A DNA stretch of 64,000 nucleotides from Pseudomonas gingeri (GTDB taxonomy: Bacteria; Pseudomonadota; Gammaproteobacteria; Pseudomonadales; Pseudomonadaceae). Below the pieces are notes generated by a model that worked only from the letters and a program-made list of their open reading frames with translations, was not told the DNA's origin and made no database searches. The stretch lies in the NCBI RefSeq assembly GCF_013385635.1, contig NZ_JACAPR010000027.1, forward strand, positions 1 through 64,000, given 5' to 3'. This document shows, piece after piece, positions 8,409 to 16,349 of this stretch. A program made the position numbers and the translations under genes. The number at the start of each line of letters is the position of its first letter. Position 1 is the stretch's first letter.

Positions 8409-9704
8409 ATGGATGTATTGGCCGCTGCCCGCCTCGGTGACGAGATAGCCCACGGTTTCGGCGTGGCCGCGATGGTCGCGGGCGCGGTGGCCGGCGCCTT
8501 GATCGGTGCCGCGGTGGTGGCCGCCACCGTGGCCACCGGCGGTGCGGCTCTGGCGATCATGGCCGGCTCTATCGCGGCGGGCGGCCTGTCGATGTTCCAG
8601 ATCATCAAGGGCCTGAACACGATCTTCAATCTGCCCGAGCCGACGACCGGGGCGTTGATCATGGGCAGCCTGAACGTCTACATCAACACACGCAACGCCA
8701 TGCGTGCCGGGATCGACGTCTGCGCCGCCTGCTCGGGGCTGCCGATGAACCATTCGACCTGGCCGTTTCCGGTGCTGATCGCCGAAGGCAGCGCCTCGGT
8801 CTATATCAACGGCAAACCGGCCGCGCGGTTGCAAAGCAAGATGGTCTGCGGCGCGCATATCAAGAGCGGCAGCCCGAACACCTTTATCGGCGGGCCGACG
8901 GTGGCCGTGGCATTTGTCCTCGATCTGGAAAGCTGGATGCACACCGGTCTCGAAGCCCTTGGCCTGGTGGCCCTCGGGGCGGCGGCGGTACTGGCGGCGA
9001 TGGCCGGCGCGGCGGCCTTTGCCGGTTTCGTGGTGATCGGTGGCGCGATGATGGGCGGCATGGCCTTGCTGGGCGACCTCGGCGATCGCCTCGGGCCGGG
9101 TTATCGTGACCTGCTGCAGGGCGTCGCCGGCATGGCGCTGCTGGGCCTGGGGCCGAAGATGGCGCGGATCGGCAAGACCCCGGAGCCGCGCGTGGCCAGC
9201 TACAAACCGGGGATGACAGACGCCGATATCATGGCGATTCCCAAGGGCAGCCGGCCGCCGCCTGGCGACTACCTCGAAGGTCCGTACATCGATAAACATC
9301 TCAAGACCTTCGAGGACGAGGGCGGCAGCTTCCTGTTCACCGCCGATGATATTGCCAACCCCAAGTACACCTCGTTCAACCCGAACAAGTTCGTCATGGC
9401 ACGATCCGACCTCGAAGGCGTGGTGGCACAGTACCAGAAGACCGGTGATGTCTCGGTGCTGGAGTCGGCCCTGGGTTACGATCCGGGTTCGCTGGCGGGC
9501 AAGGACATCTACATGATGAACCTGGACAACCCCAAGGTTCTGATGCCCACCGGCAACGAGGGCGGTGTCAACTCGCTGTGGCGTCCGGGCGGCCTGACCC
9601 ATCCGGGCGGCATGCGCGAAGCGGTGCTGGACAATGTGCCCATCTCCCACGGTAATGATATCGACGCACTGATGGCGACCCGCGACGTAGTGAGAATCCA
9701 ATGA
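8409..9704 (+). CDS. PAAR-domain T6SS effector, Tse6-like N-terminus with unassigned C-terminal toxin
   Basis: 431-residue effector. Residues 6-15 (AARLGDEIAH) match the pre-PAAR motif AARxxDxxxH. A hydrophobic region at 17-60 is followed by a PAAR domain at about 73-165 (C105 and C108 in DVCAACSG, VYINGKPAARLQSKMVCGAH, NTFIGGPT). A second hydrophobic region spans 175-222. Up to about residue 255 it strongly recalls P. aeruginosa Tse6 as I remember it. The C-terminal 150 or so residues are different: they hold FEDEGGSFLF, FVMARSDLEGVV, a segment ending LMPTGNEGGVNSLWRPGG, and GGMREAVLDNV. I do not recognise this toxin fold. The overlapping downstream gene is the expected immunity partner. Delivery would be on the VgrG tip with the Eag chaperone encoded upstream. 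Confidence 0.85.
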   Translation: MDVLAAARLGDEIAHGFGVAAMVAGAVAGALIGAAVVAATVATGGAALAIMAGSIAAGGLSMFQIIKGLNTIFNLPEPTTGALIMGSLNVYINTRNAMRAGIDVCAACSGLPMNHSTWPFPVLIAEGSASVYINGKPAARLQSKMVCGAHIKSGSPNTFIGGPTVAVAFVLDLESWMHTGLEALGLVALGAAAVLAAMAGAAAFAGFVVIGGAMMGGMALLGDLGDRLGPGYRDLLQGVAGMALLGLGPKMARIGKTPEPRVASYKPGMTDADIMAIPKGSRPPPGDYLEGPYIDKHLKTFEDEGGSFLFTADDIANPKYTSFNPNKFVMARSDLEGVVAQYQKTGDVSVLESALGYDPGSLAGKDIYMMNLDNPKVLMPTGNEGGVNSLWRPGGLTHPGGMREAVLDNVPISHGNDIDALMATRDVVRIQ

Positions 9705-10234
9705 ACAATCCGCAAGACAACGTGCTGCTGCTGGCGCTGGCCAATGATGAACTGGACAAGTTCCTGGTGGGCGAGCCGTTCTATTTCCTCGAAGCCAAGG
9801 CCGACAACGACGAGCCGCAGAACGTGGTGGCGGCCTTCGACCAGTTGATCCTGCCGTACTGGCGCCAGAGCCATGATGCGAACTTTGCGACCCGCTTCGT
9901 GGCGGCCTTGCTGACGATCCTGGCGACCTATCCGGACCGCAACCGGGCGATCTATATCGCCCATGACTGGGTCTGGTACTACCGCTTCTGCCAGGACAAG
10001 CAGCGCAAGCAGCCCCAGGGGCCTTATGGCGATCTGTTCGATGTCGACCTGGGCAGCGTCGCCGTGGCGCTCAAGCGCCAACTGGAAAGCCGCAAGGCCG
10101 ACCTGGTGGCCGACACCCGCTGGGCGGGCGCGGCGTGGAACAGTCCGGATGGCATGTGGACCCCGCTGATGCGCTCGGCGCTGATGGTACGGGACAAGCT
10201 GGGCGGGCCGGACTTCGTTCCGGCCAATGCCTGA
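9701..10234 (+). CDS. Putative immunity protein for the PAAR effector
   Basis: 177-residue soluble protein with no signal peptide and no membrane segment. Its ATG overlaps the effector stop by four bases (ATGA), the tight coupling expected for an effector-immunity pair. It is rich in aromatic residues (IYIAHDWVWYYRFCQ; WAGAAWNSPDGMWTPL). I recognise no family. Immunity is inferred from position alone. A cytosolic immunity protein implies that the toxin acts in the cytoplasm. Confidence 0.65.
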   Translation: MNNPQDNVLLLALANDELDKFLVGEPFYFLEAKADNDEPQNVVAAFDQLILPYWRQSHDANFATRFVAALLTILATYPDRNRAIYIAHDWVWYYRFCQDKQRKQPQGPYGDLFDVDLGSVAVALKRQLESRKADLVADTRWAGAAWNSPDGMWTPLMRSALMVRDKLGGPDFVPANA

Positions 10235-10241
10235 GCCCGCG

Positions 10242-10562
10242 CTAGGCCGTCATGGCCGACGCAGGGTGGCCGGCATCCTTGAGCAGGGCGTCGACCTTCT
10301 TCAGGTGATTGAGCAGGGCGCCGACGTTGCTTGCATTGATCAGCGTGCCCTGGGCGAAGGCCTTGATCAACGGGGCCATGGCGCTGGACACCGCGTGGTT
10401 GGCCTCGGCTTCCCGCAGGTTTTCCTGAAGCTGGGCGAGCATGTCCCTGAGCAGGGGATCATCCAGGGACAGCGGGGCGCCCAGGTCATGCTTCTTCAGC
10501 GTGCTGACCAGCAACCCCAGCGCTACGCTGGCCCGCATCAACGCTCTTTCTCGTGCATCCAT
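10242..10562 (-). CDS. Small helical protein of unknown function in the T6SS effector region
   Basis: 106 residues if started at MDARERALMRASVALG (10562); an upstream Met would add 13. No signal peptide or membrane segment. The sequence is mostly alpha-helical by composition (LMRASVALGLLVSTLKKH, LLRDMLAQLQENLREAEAN, ALLNHLKKVDALLKDA). Its stop lies 7 bp from the stop of the immunity candidate, on the opposite strand. Codon use resembles core Pseudomonas genes, supporting a real gene. No function is assigned. Confidence 0.55.
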   Translation of the reverse strand: MDARERALMRASVALGLLVSTLKKHDLGAPLSLDDPLLRDMLAQLQENLREAEANHAVSSAMAPLIKAFAQGTLINASNVGALLNHLKKVDALLKDAGHPASAMTA

Positions 10563-10684
10563 TCGCCCTCTCCCCTGTTGACGATCCTGGTGACGGTTCA
10601 AGGATAGACCACGGTTGTGCAGGCGTTGGTGTATCTGTCACGGCGCTGGTTTTTACAGCGACGATTGCGGCCAGCCTGCCCGAT

Positions 10685-11074
10685 CTATCGACCCACGACC
10701 GGATAGTGCCTGATACGACACGCATACTCATTGCCATCGCCCTTGCAGATGCCATCCAGATAGCGGTAGTCGACACGTACCGACTGCCCTTTGCCGGGCC
10801 ACCGTTTGCGCGGGAGCGTGGCTTGATAGTCGGTCGTTTCCGGGGTGAAGGTGATGCTCGTGCCTTGCTCCGGACATTCTGCCGTCGCCGATTTCGGGCT
10901 GACTGTCAGGACTCGGGCCTGTAGCTGCGGATACGGTTGTTTCACGACTTCGGTGATGCGCAGTTCCATACGGCAGATTTGCCATGTCGCCGCGTTTGCG
11001 GGTACGCACATCACACAGAGCGACAAAGCCAATAGTGCATGGCGCGCGGCCTCAATCACCCTGGAACAGGCCAA
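10685..11074 (-). CDS. Exported protein of unknown function, next to Imm22
   Basis: 129 residues with a signal peptide (residues 1-28, cut after CVPANA) and no lipobox. The mature part has four Cys (QICRMEL, ATAECPEQ, DGICKGD, EYACRIRH), which could form two disulfides in the periplasm. The start at 11074 lies inside the end of the Imm22-like gene (23-bp overlap), so it is probably co-translated with the rhs cassette. I recognise no family. A second, periplasmic immunity or a processing partner are possibilities, both speculative. Confidence 0.6.
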   Translation of the reverse strand: MACSRVIEAARHALLALSLCVMCVPANAATWQICRMELRITEVVKQPYPQLQARVLTVSPKSATAECPEQGTSITFTPETTDYQATLPRKRWPGKGQSVRVDYRYLDGICKGDGNEYACRIRHYPVVGR

Positions 11075-11456
11075 TGTATTTCAGGCCGTTATAGCTGTCC
11101 TTGACGGGCTGCTTGAGGACCAGATCGGCATCCTGGTACCAGAAGATTGCATTGGCTTTCTTGATTCCCAAGGCATCGCAGCGAGCTTCTACCAGAGGCA
11201 GCTCGTCTTGATCGACGGCAGCTTCGACCAGGATTTCATCCAGCGAAACGTCGCTGTCACAGCGTGGGATGATGCCAATGAAGTCTTCGTCGTACCAACG
11301 GGTGCCGATGTCTTTGCAGAAACCGCAGAGCTTGTAGTTGGGATCGTCAAAGTCACCTTCAACTGAATAATCCAGCTTGAAGTACTCCAGGTACTCCGCT
11401 TCCGGCGAAAAGTTGCTGCCTATCCAGACATGGACATTGTTGTTTTCGTTTGACAT
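11052..11456 (-). CDS. Imm22-like immunity protein for the Rhs effector
   Basis: 134-residue acidic, soluble protein. The N-terminal block NNVHVWIGSNFSPEAEYLEY followed by FKLDY is the pattern I associate with the Imm22 immunity family. The start codon directly abuts the rhs stop (no intervening base), so it is translationally coupled to the toxin gene. It should neutralise the Rhs C-terminal tip domain in the cytoplasm. The DNA here is visibly less GC-rich than the flanking T6SS genes, consistent with exchange together with the toxin tip. The family name is from memory and unverified. Confidence 0.7.
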   Translation of the reverse strand: MSNENNNVHVWIGSNFSPEAEYLEYFKLDYSVEGDFDDPNYKLCGFCKDIGTRWYDEDFIGIIPRCDSDVSLDEILVEAAVDQDELPLVEARCDALGIKKANAIFWYQDADLVLKQPVKDSYNGLKYIGLFQGD

Positions 11457-14400
11457 TTATAAACACCTACTCAGCTTCATATGGTTTCTATGATTCCTGG
11501 CGATAATCACCTTGGCCTGTCGCTTGCTGGTGGCCGTTTCCAACTCGGCAATCAATTTGTTGTGGAAGTGCCTGCCCGCGCGGCTGCCGTGATGGCCACC
11601 ATCCGGTACGGGTCTGCCTTTTGCGTCCGTAACATTAGTAAAGGTAATCCTGTCGGTGTCGACCACGTATTTTTTCAACTCCTGAGCGGTAAAGCCCAGT
11701 TCCTTGGCCTTGGCCGCAAGCGACACGGGGAACATTTCATGTTTTCCTCCGGACCCGCGCAAGGCCGCGCTTACCGACTCCTTGTTGCTGCTGATATCTT
11801 TGACCGAAGCGGTGTTGAACCACTCGTCGAACTTTCCGTTCGCCCAGGGAGCCCATCCCAGAGGGTCTGACCAGGTCAGTGGGTTCGGAGCATACTGGTA
11901 GAGATTGAAGCCGCCGATCAGGCCAATCGGATCCGGCGTGGTAAACCGTCCCACATCCGGATCGTAGAACCGGAACGTGTTGTAGTGCAGCCCGATCTCC
12001 CGGTCCAGGTACTGACCCTGGAATCGCAGGTTCTGTTCCTCGATATAGTACGGCTCGCGCACTTCCTCCAGAGTGTTGCCCCAGACCCTGTAGCGGGCCT
12101 GCCATACCGTGTGCCCGTCGCTCTCCGTCAGTTGTTCCGGCAACCCGTTGAGGTCGTTGTGGTAATAGCGGAGCTTTTGCTGAGGGCCCAGGCCGTCGAC
12201 CCGCGCCAGCGGTTCATAGCCACCGTTGGCGTACAGGTACAGGCTGGTCAGGCTATTGCGATGCTCCTGTAACAAGCGCAGGCCATCCCAGGTAAAACGG
12301 GTTTCGCCCAGCGGATAGCCGTTGCTGTCGTGCTCGGTCTTGCCGATCCGCCGGCCCAGCGGGTCATACGTCATCCGCACCACGGTTGCGCGGACACCGT
12401 CCTGGTTGTGCACTTCGATCAGGCGGTGTTCGGCGTCATAGGCAAAGCGCTGCACCAACCGGCTGCCACTGCGCTTTTCGATCATCCGTCCGAAGGCATC
12501 GTAGCGATAGCGCTTGTCCTGATAGGTCAGCAACTTGTTGTGCACCACCAGCCCGGCGCTCGCGGCCGGGCCGTCGAGCAGGTTGGCCGCGGCATCGTAG
12601 GCGAAGGTCTCGCTCTGGCCCTGGACGTTGTCCTGGCTGGCGAGGATGCGGCTGGTGGCGTCGTAGTGCAGTAACTGGCGATGGTCGCCACGGGGTTGCT
12701 GGTCGAGGCGGCCGATCAGGTTGTTGGCGGGGTCGTAGTCGAAATGCTTCTGTGCCGGCGCCGGCATTGACGTGGGCGGGCCAGCGAGGCGGCGCATTCG
12801 GGAGCGCAGGCGACCGCTGCGGTCGTAGTCGCTGCGAGTCGTGAGCTGGCCCTGGGTGCGCAGGACTTCGCGGTGCAGGCGATCGCGCTCGAAGTCGCTG
12901 ATCACCTGGCCATCGAGGTTGAGCTGGTGCAGGTGGCCGCTGCCGTAATACAGGCGATTGAGCCAGCGGCCATCCGGTAGCTGCGTCTGGATCAGGTTGC
13001 CCAGTTCGTCATAGTGATGCTGCAGGCTGCCCGCCGTGCTCCGTTCTTCCAGCAACTGGCCGAGGGCGTCGTAGGCGAAACCGAGCTTGTGCTCGTTGCC
13101 ATCCTTGTCGCTGAAGGCCACGGCAGTCAGTTGGTCGACGGGATCGTAGGTGTATGCGGTGTGTCCGTCATCGGTGATCTTGGCGACCAACCGTCCGACC
13201 GCGTCGCGCTCCAGTTGATGGACAATGGACGGCACGGGCTGCGCTGGAACCAGGGCCAACCCGTTGCCAAAGGGCGCCGGGACGTATTCGATACGGGTCG
13301 CGTTATCCAGCCCGTCATAGGCATAACGCCGGGCGCTGCCGTCGAGGTCCTGCTGCTCGATCAAGCGATCATTGGCATCCCAGAGAAAGCGATAGCTCTC
13401 ACCGTTCTCGTTGGTCAGCGCCTGCAAGCGGCCATAGGCGTCATAGCCGAACTGCACCTGCCGACCCGATGCGTCGATGCGCTGGCGGACCTGTCCACGC
13501 CGGTCGTACTGATAGGTCGTGGTGTGCCCGGCCGGGTCGACATGGCCGGTCAGTTGCCCGCTGCTATCGCGCAGGTACTGTTCCACGCGACCGTCCGGCA
13601 ATGTGCTCTGTAGCAAATAGCCTTGCGCATCGTGCTGGTAGGTCACCCGCTCGCCGAGGGCATCGGTGACCACCTGCAGGTAGCCACGGCGGTCGTAGCC
13701 GAAGCGTGTCGGGTAACCCGAGCAGTCGACATGCTCGGTCAGTTGCCCGAGGTCATTCCACTGCAAGGTCTTGCTCCTGCCGCTGGCGTCGACGATCTCC
13801 ACCGTCTGGCCGCGGGAGTCGTAGCGATAGCGCGTGAGCTGCCCCAGCGGGTCGGTTTCGTGGGTGCAGTTGCCGCGCGGGTCGTACTGGTACTGCCAGC
13901 TGTTGCCGGCGCTGTCGGTTTCCACCAGCGGTAATGCCCAGTGCTCCAGCCACAGGGTCGACTCGCTGCGCCCCAGCGGATCGACGGTACCGCTGAGGTT
14001 GCCTGCCTCGTCGTAGCTGTACTGGTACTGCCCGCCCTGGGGATCGGTGGCGCCGAGCAACTGGCGTTCGTCGTTCCACTGGAATTGCCAGGTCTGGCCG
14101 AGGTTGTCGGTGTAGCCGGTGATCTGGTGCTGCGGGTTCCAGTGGCGGGTACTGACGCGACGCAAGCCATCGGTGACACGGGTGATGCCGCCCGCGAGGT
14201 CATACTCGAACAGGTACTCGTCACCGTCATCGGTCCAATGGCGGATCACCCGCCATTCAAGATCGTCGACCAGCGCCCATTGATAAAAACAGCGCAATCC
14301 GGTGGGCAACCGGTGCTCGACCATGCGCCGGTTTTCGTCATAGGCGAAGCGTCGTTGCACTTGCCCGAGCGCATCGCGTACCTCGGCCAGGTCGCCGCCG

Positions 14401-15905
14401 TTGTCGTACTCGTAACTGACCAGCACCTCACGTTGATGGTCTGGATAGAGGCGTTCGATCTGGCTGACACGTCGCGGCCACCGGGCGCTGTAGATCAGTT
14501 CCACCCGGACCTGATCGAAAGTGTCACGCAAGCGGATCAGCGTGCCCGACTCGCTGTAGTCGAGATAGATCCGGTTGTCGTTGCGGTCACCCAACTGACT
14601 CAGGCGCAGCAGCGAAGGATCAGCGAGGGTCGGTTCGAACAGTCGATACAGCCCGTTATCGCTCTCGATCAGCAACTGTCCGTTGCCGTTACGGCGCACG
14701 GCCAGGCCTTCGCCCGCACTGAATACCGCGCCGCCCAGGGGGATCGAGCCCATGTCGATGCGGCGGGCCTGTTCGTCGGTATAGACCAGGCGTTCGCCGC
14801 CTTCGGGGTGCGGCTCGATCCGTACGCTGATTTCATAGGGCACGCTCCAGCCCGCGCCGAGCAGGCTGTCGCGGCGTTCATCGCGACTGTTGTAGAAACG
14901 TTGCCAATCGATGGGCAGGATGCCGGGCAGGACAAAGTCCAGTTCCTCCTCGCCGCCGAGCACCTTGGCGCCGGTGGCGGCGTGGACCGGGTTGGGCGAG
15001 CCGGCGATAGCCTGGGTCAGTGCGCCCGTGGCCTGGCCGACGACAAACGAATTGACCCCCGCCAGCAGCATGCAGGGAAGGTTGGCACGGAAATTCCCCT
15101 TGCCACCCTTGAGCATCATCAGCACCGTGATCGCCAGGCCGATGCCCGGCGTCTTGCCGCTGCGGATCTCGCGTACCACCACCGAACCGCCGCCGATGGT
15201 CACGTTCGAGGAGACCATGCCGGAAGACACCACCTTGGCGTCGCAGGTGCTGCGGTCGCCGCTGCGGATGGCCGGCTGACCGTTGATGCTGACCTTCTGC
15301 GAACCTTCGGCGAGAAACTGCGGCGGCATCGGCGGATGCTTCATGCAGGTGACCAGGTCCAGCGGCTTGGGCACTGTGCCGGGGCCCGGATTGGCGACGG
15401 TGGGGCGCCACATCTGCGAGAAGAAACCCTTGGCCATATCGAGGAAGCCGGGGCCTTCCCCGGTCGCCGCTTCTTCCTCCGCAGGTGCCGCGCTTTCGCT
15501 GTGGGGCGCACCGCCTGCCGGTGCCGGAGGCGGTGCCGTGCCGGCTGCCCGCGCGGCCGGAATGGAGTTGGTCAGGGTGTTGGTCGAGCCGGTCAGGATC
15601 GTTGCCTGCACCGTGGGCGGGAACAGCGCATTGCCGATGCCCTCGCACATGCTGCTCAGGCCCTTGTCGGCGCCGGTCTTGCTCATGACCACGCCGACGA
15701 TCACCCCGACCACCGCCCCCAGCAGGCAGGCACCCAGGCCGCCGGTGGCCACCGTGATACCGGTCGCCGCGACCACCGCCGCCGTCGCCAGGGCGCCGAT
15801 GGCGACGTTGGCCGCCACCTCCAGCACGCCGCCGAGGATATCGGCCATTACCGAAGTGTGTTCCAGCCCGTCTCCCAGTCGGGCCGCCCAGAGCGCGTCA
15901 GACAT
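11457..15905 (-). CDS. rhsA: Rhs-family T6SS effector (pre-PAAR, split PAAR, Rhs cage, C-terminal toxin tip)
   Basis: 1482 residues. The pre-PAAR motif AARLGDGLEH lies at 7-16. A hydrophobic region spans about 22-74. PAAR-like segments occur at 87-121 and 187-240, separated by a Pro/Ala/Glu-rich insert at 122-185. A second hydrophobic stretch is at about 254-290. The Rhs cage begins near 305 (NPVHAATGAKVL) and carries many YD repeats (YDSRG, YDRRGQ, YDALGQ). The core ends with DPIGL and SDPLGW, the aspartyl self-cleavage signature, near 1350. The tip, 1352-1482, holds GGKHEMFPVSL, GGHHGSRAGRHFHN and a His-rich end, suggesting an HNH/endonuclease VII-like nuclease, which is inference. Gene order vgrG-eag-rhs-immunity matches RhsA of P. 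protegens from memory. Confidence 0.9.
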   Translation of the reverse strand: MSDALWAARLGDGLEHTSVMADILGGVLEVAANVAIGALATAAVVAATGITVATGGLGACLLGAVVGVIVGVVMSKTGADKGLSSMCEGIGNALFPPTVQATILTGSTNTLTNSIPAARAAGTAPPPAPAGGAPHSESAAPAEEEAATGEGPGFLDMAKGFFSQMWRPTVANPGPGTVPKPLDLVTCMKHPPMPPQFLAEGSQKVSINGQPAIRSGDRSTCDAKVVSSGMVSSNVTIGGGSVVVREIRSGKTPGIGLAITVLMMLKGGKGNFRANLPCMLLAGVNSFVVGQATGALTQAIAGSPNPVHAATGAKVLGGEEELDFVLPGILPIDWQRFYNSRDERRDSLLGAGWSVPYEISVRIEPHPEGGERLVYTDEQARRIDMGSIPLGGAVFSAGEGLAVRRNGNGQLLIESDNGLYRLFEPTLADPSLLRLSQLGDRNDNRIYLDYSESGTLIRLRDTFDQVRVELIYSARWPRRVSQIERLYPDHQREVLVSYEYDNGGDLAEVRDALGQVQRRFAYDENRRMVEHRLPTGLRCFYQWALVDDLEWRVIRHWTDDGDEYLFEYDLAGGITRVTDGLRRVSTRHWNPQHQITGYTDNLGQTWQFQWNDERQLLGATDPQGGQYQYSYDEAGNLSGTVDPLGRSESTLWLEHWALPLVETDSAGNSWQYQYDPRGNCTHETDPLGQLTRYRYDSRGQTVEIVDASGRSKTLQWNDLGQLTEHVDCSGYPTRFGYDRRGYLQVVTDALGERVTYQHDAQGYLLQSTLPDGRVEQYLRDSSGQLTGHVDPAGHTTTYQYDRRGQVRQRIDASGRQVQFGYDAYGRLQALTNENGESYRFLWDANDRLIEQQDLDGSARRYAYDGLDNATRIEYVPAPFGNGLALVPAQPVPSIVHQLERDAVGRLVAKITDDGHTAYTYDPVDQLTAVAFSDKDGNEHKLGFAYDALGQLLEERSTAGSLQHHYDELGNLIQTQLPDGRWLNRLYYGSGHLHQLNLDGQVISDFERDRLHREVLRTQGQLTTRSDYDRSGRLRSRMRRLAGPPTSMPAPAQKHFDYDPANNLIGRLDQQPRGDHRQLLHYDATSRILASQDNVQGQSETFAYDAAANLLDGPAASAGLVVHNKLLTYQDKRYRYDAFGRMIEKRSGSRLVQRFAYDAEHRLIEVHNQDGVRATVVRMTYDPLGRRIGKTEHDSNGYPLGETRFTWDGLRLLQEHRNSLTSLYLYANGGYEPLARVDGLGPQQKLRYYHNDLNGLPEQLTESDGHTVWQARYRVWGNTLEEVREPYYIEEQNLRFQGQYLDREIGLHYNTFRFYDPDVGRFTTPDPIGLIGGFNLYQYAPNPLTWSDPLGWAPWANGKFDEWFNTASVKDISSNKESVSAALRGSGGKHEMFPVSLAAKAKELGFTAQELKKYVVDTDRITFTNVTDAKGRPVPDGGHHGSRAGRHFHNKLIAELETATSKRQAKVIIARNHRNHMKLSRCL

Positions 15906-15908
15906 CCG

Positions 15909-16334
15909 TCAGGTCAGCGTCAGGCTGTGCTTGAGCGTCGCCCAGTGCGCGGCTTCGGCATCGCCCATGGGTTGGGCCTTGACGTAGCTGAGGGCGATCA
16001 TCTTGCGGCTGCCCGGTGGCACGAACGCCAGCTGGAACTGGAAGACTTTCTCCGTGCCCTTGCTGAACTGGCTGCGCAATTCGATGGCGTCGATGGACTG
16101 GTCCGCCCCCAGCCGCACATCCTGGCGCGGCTGGTAGCGCAGTTCCTGGACCTGTTGTTCCAGGCGCTTGAGTTGGCTGTCGAAATTGCTGCGCAGGTCC
16201 TCGCCCTCGGCCAGCACACTGCGGCTGACGATCAGGGATGTGCCCAGTTCCGGGAACTTGAGGATATTGATCGAGGCGTCCAGCAATTCGCTTTCGGGCA
16301 ACTGGAACTGCAGTTCGTTGAGTCGGTAGGTCAT
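15909..16334 (-). CDS. eagR: T6SS Eag-family chaperone (DUF1795), EagR type
   Basis: 141-residue DUF1795 protein. It lies between vgrG (15 bp upstream) and the Rhs effector (3 bp downstream), all on the minus strand. Family blocks are YRLNELQFQLPESELLDAS, the segment SLIVSRSVLAEG, a central heptad-like region (RLEQQVQELRYQ), and the C-terminal HWATLKHSLTL. Eag proteins bind the two hydrophobic regions of pre-PAAR Rhs effectors, stabilise them and help place the PAAR domain on the VgrG spike. Its direct coupling to rhs supports that role. Confidence 0.88.
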   Translation of the reverse strand: MTYRLNELQFQLPESELLDASINILKFPELGTSLIVSRSVLAEGEDLRSNFDSQLKRLEQQVQELRYQPRQDVRLGADQSIDAIELRSQFSKGTEKVFQFQLAFVPPGSRKMIALSYVKAQPMGDAEAAHWATLKHSLTLT

Positions 16335-16349
16335 GACAGGCCAGGCTCG

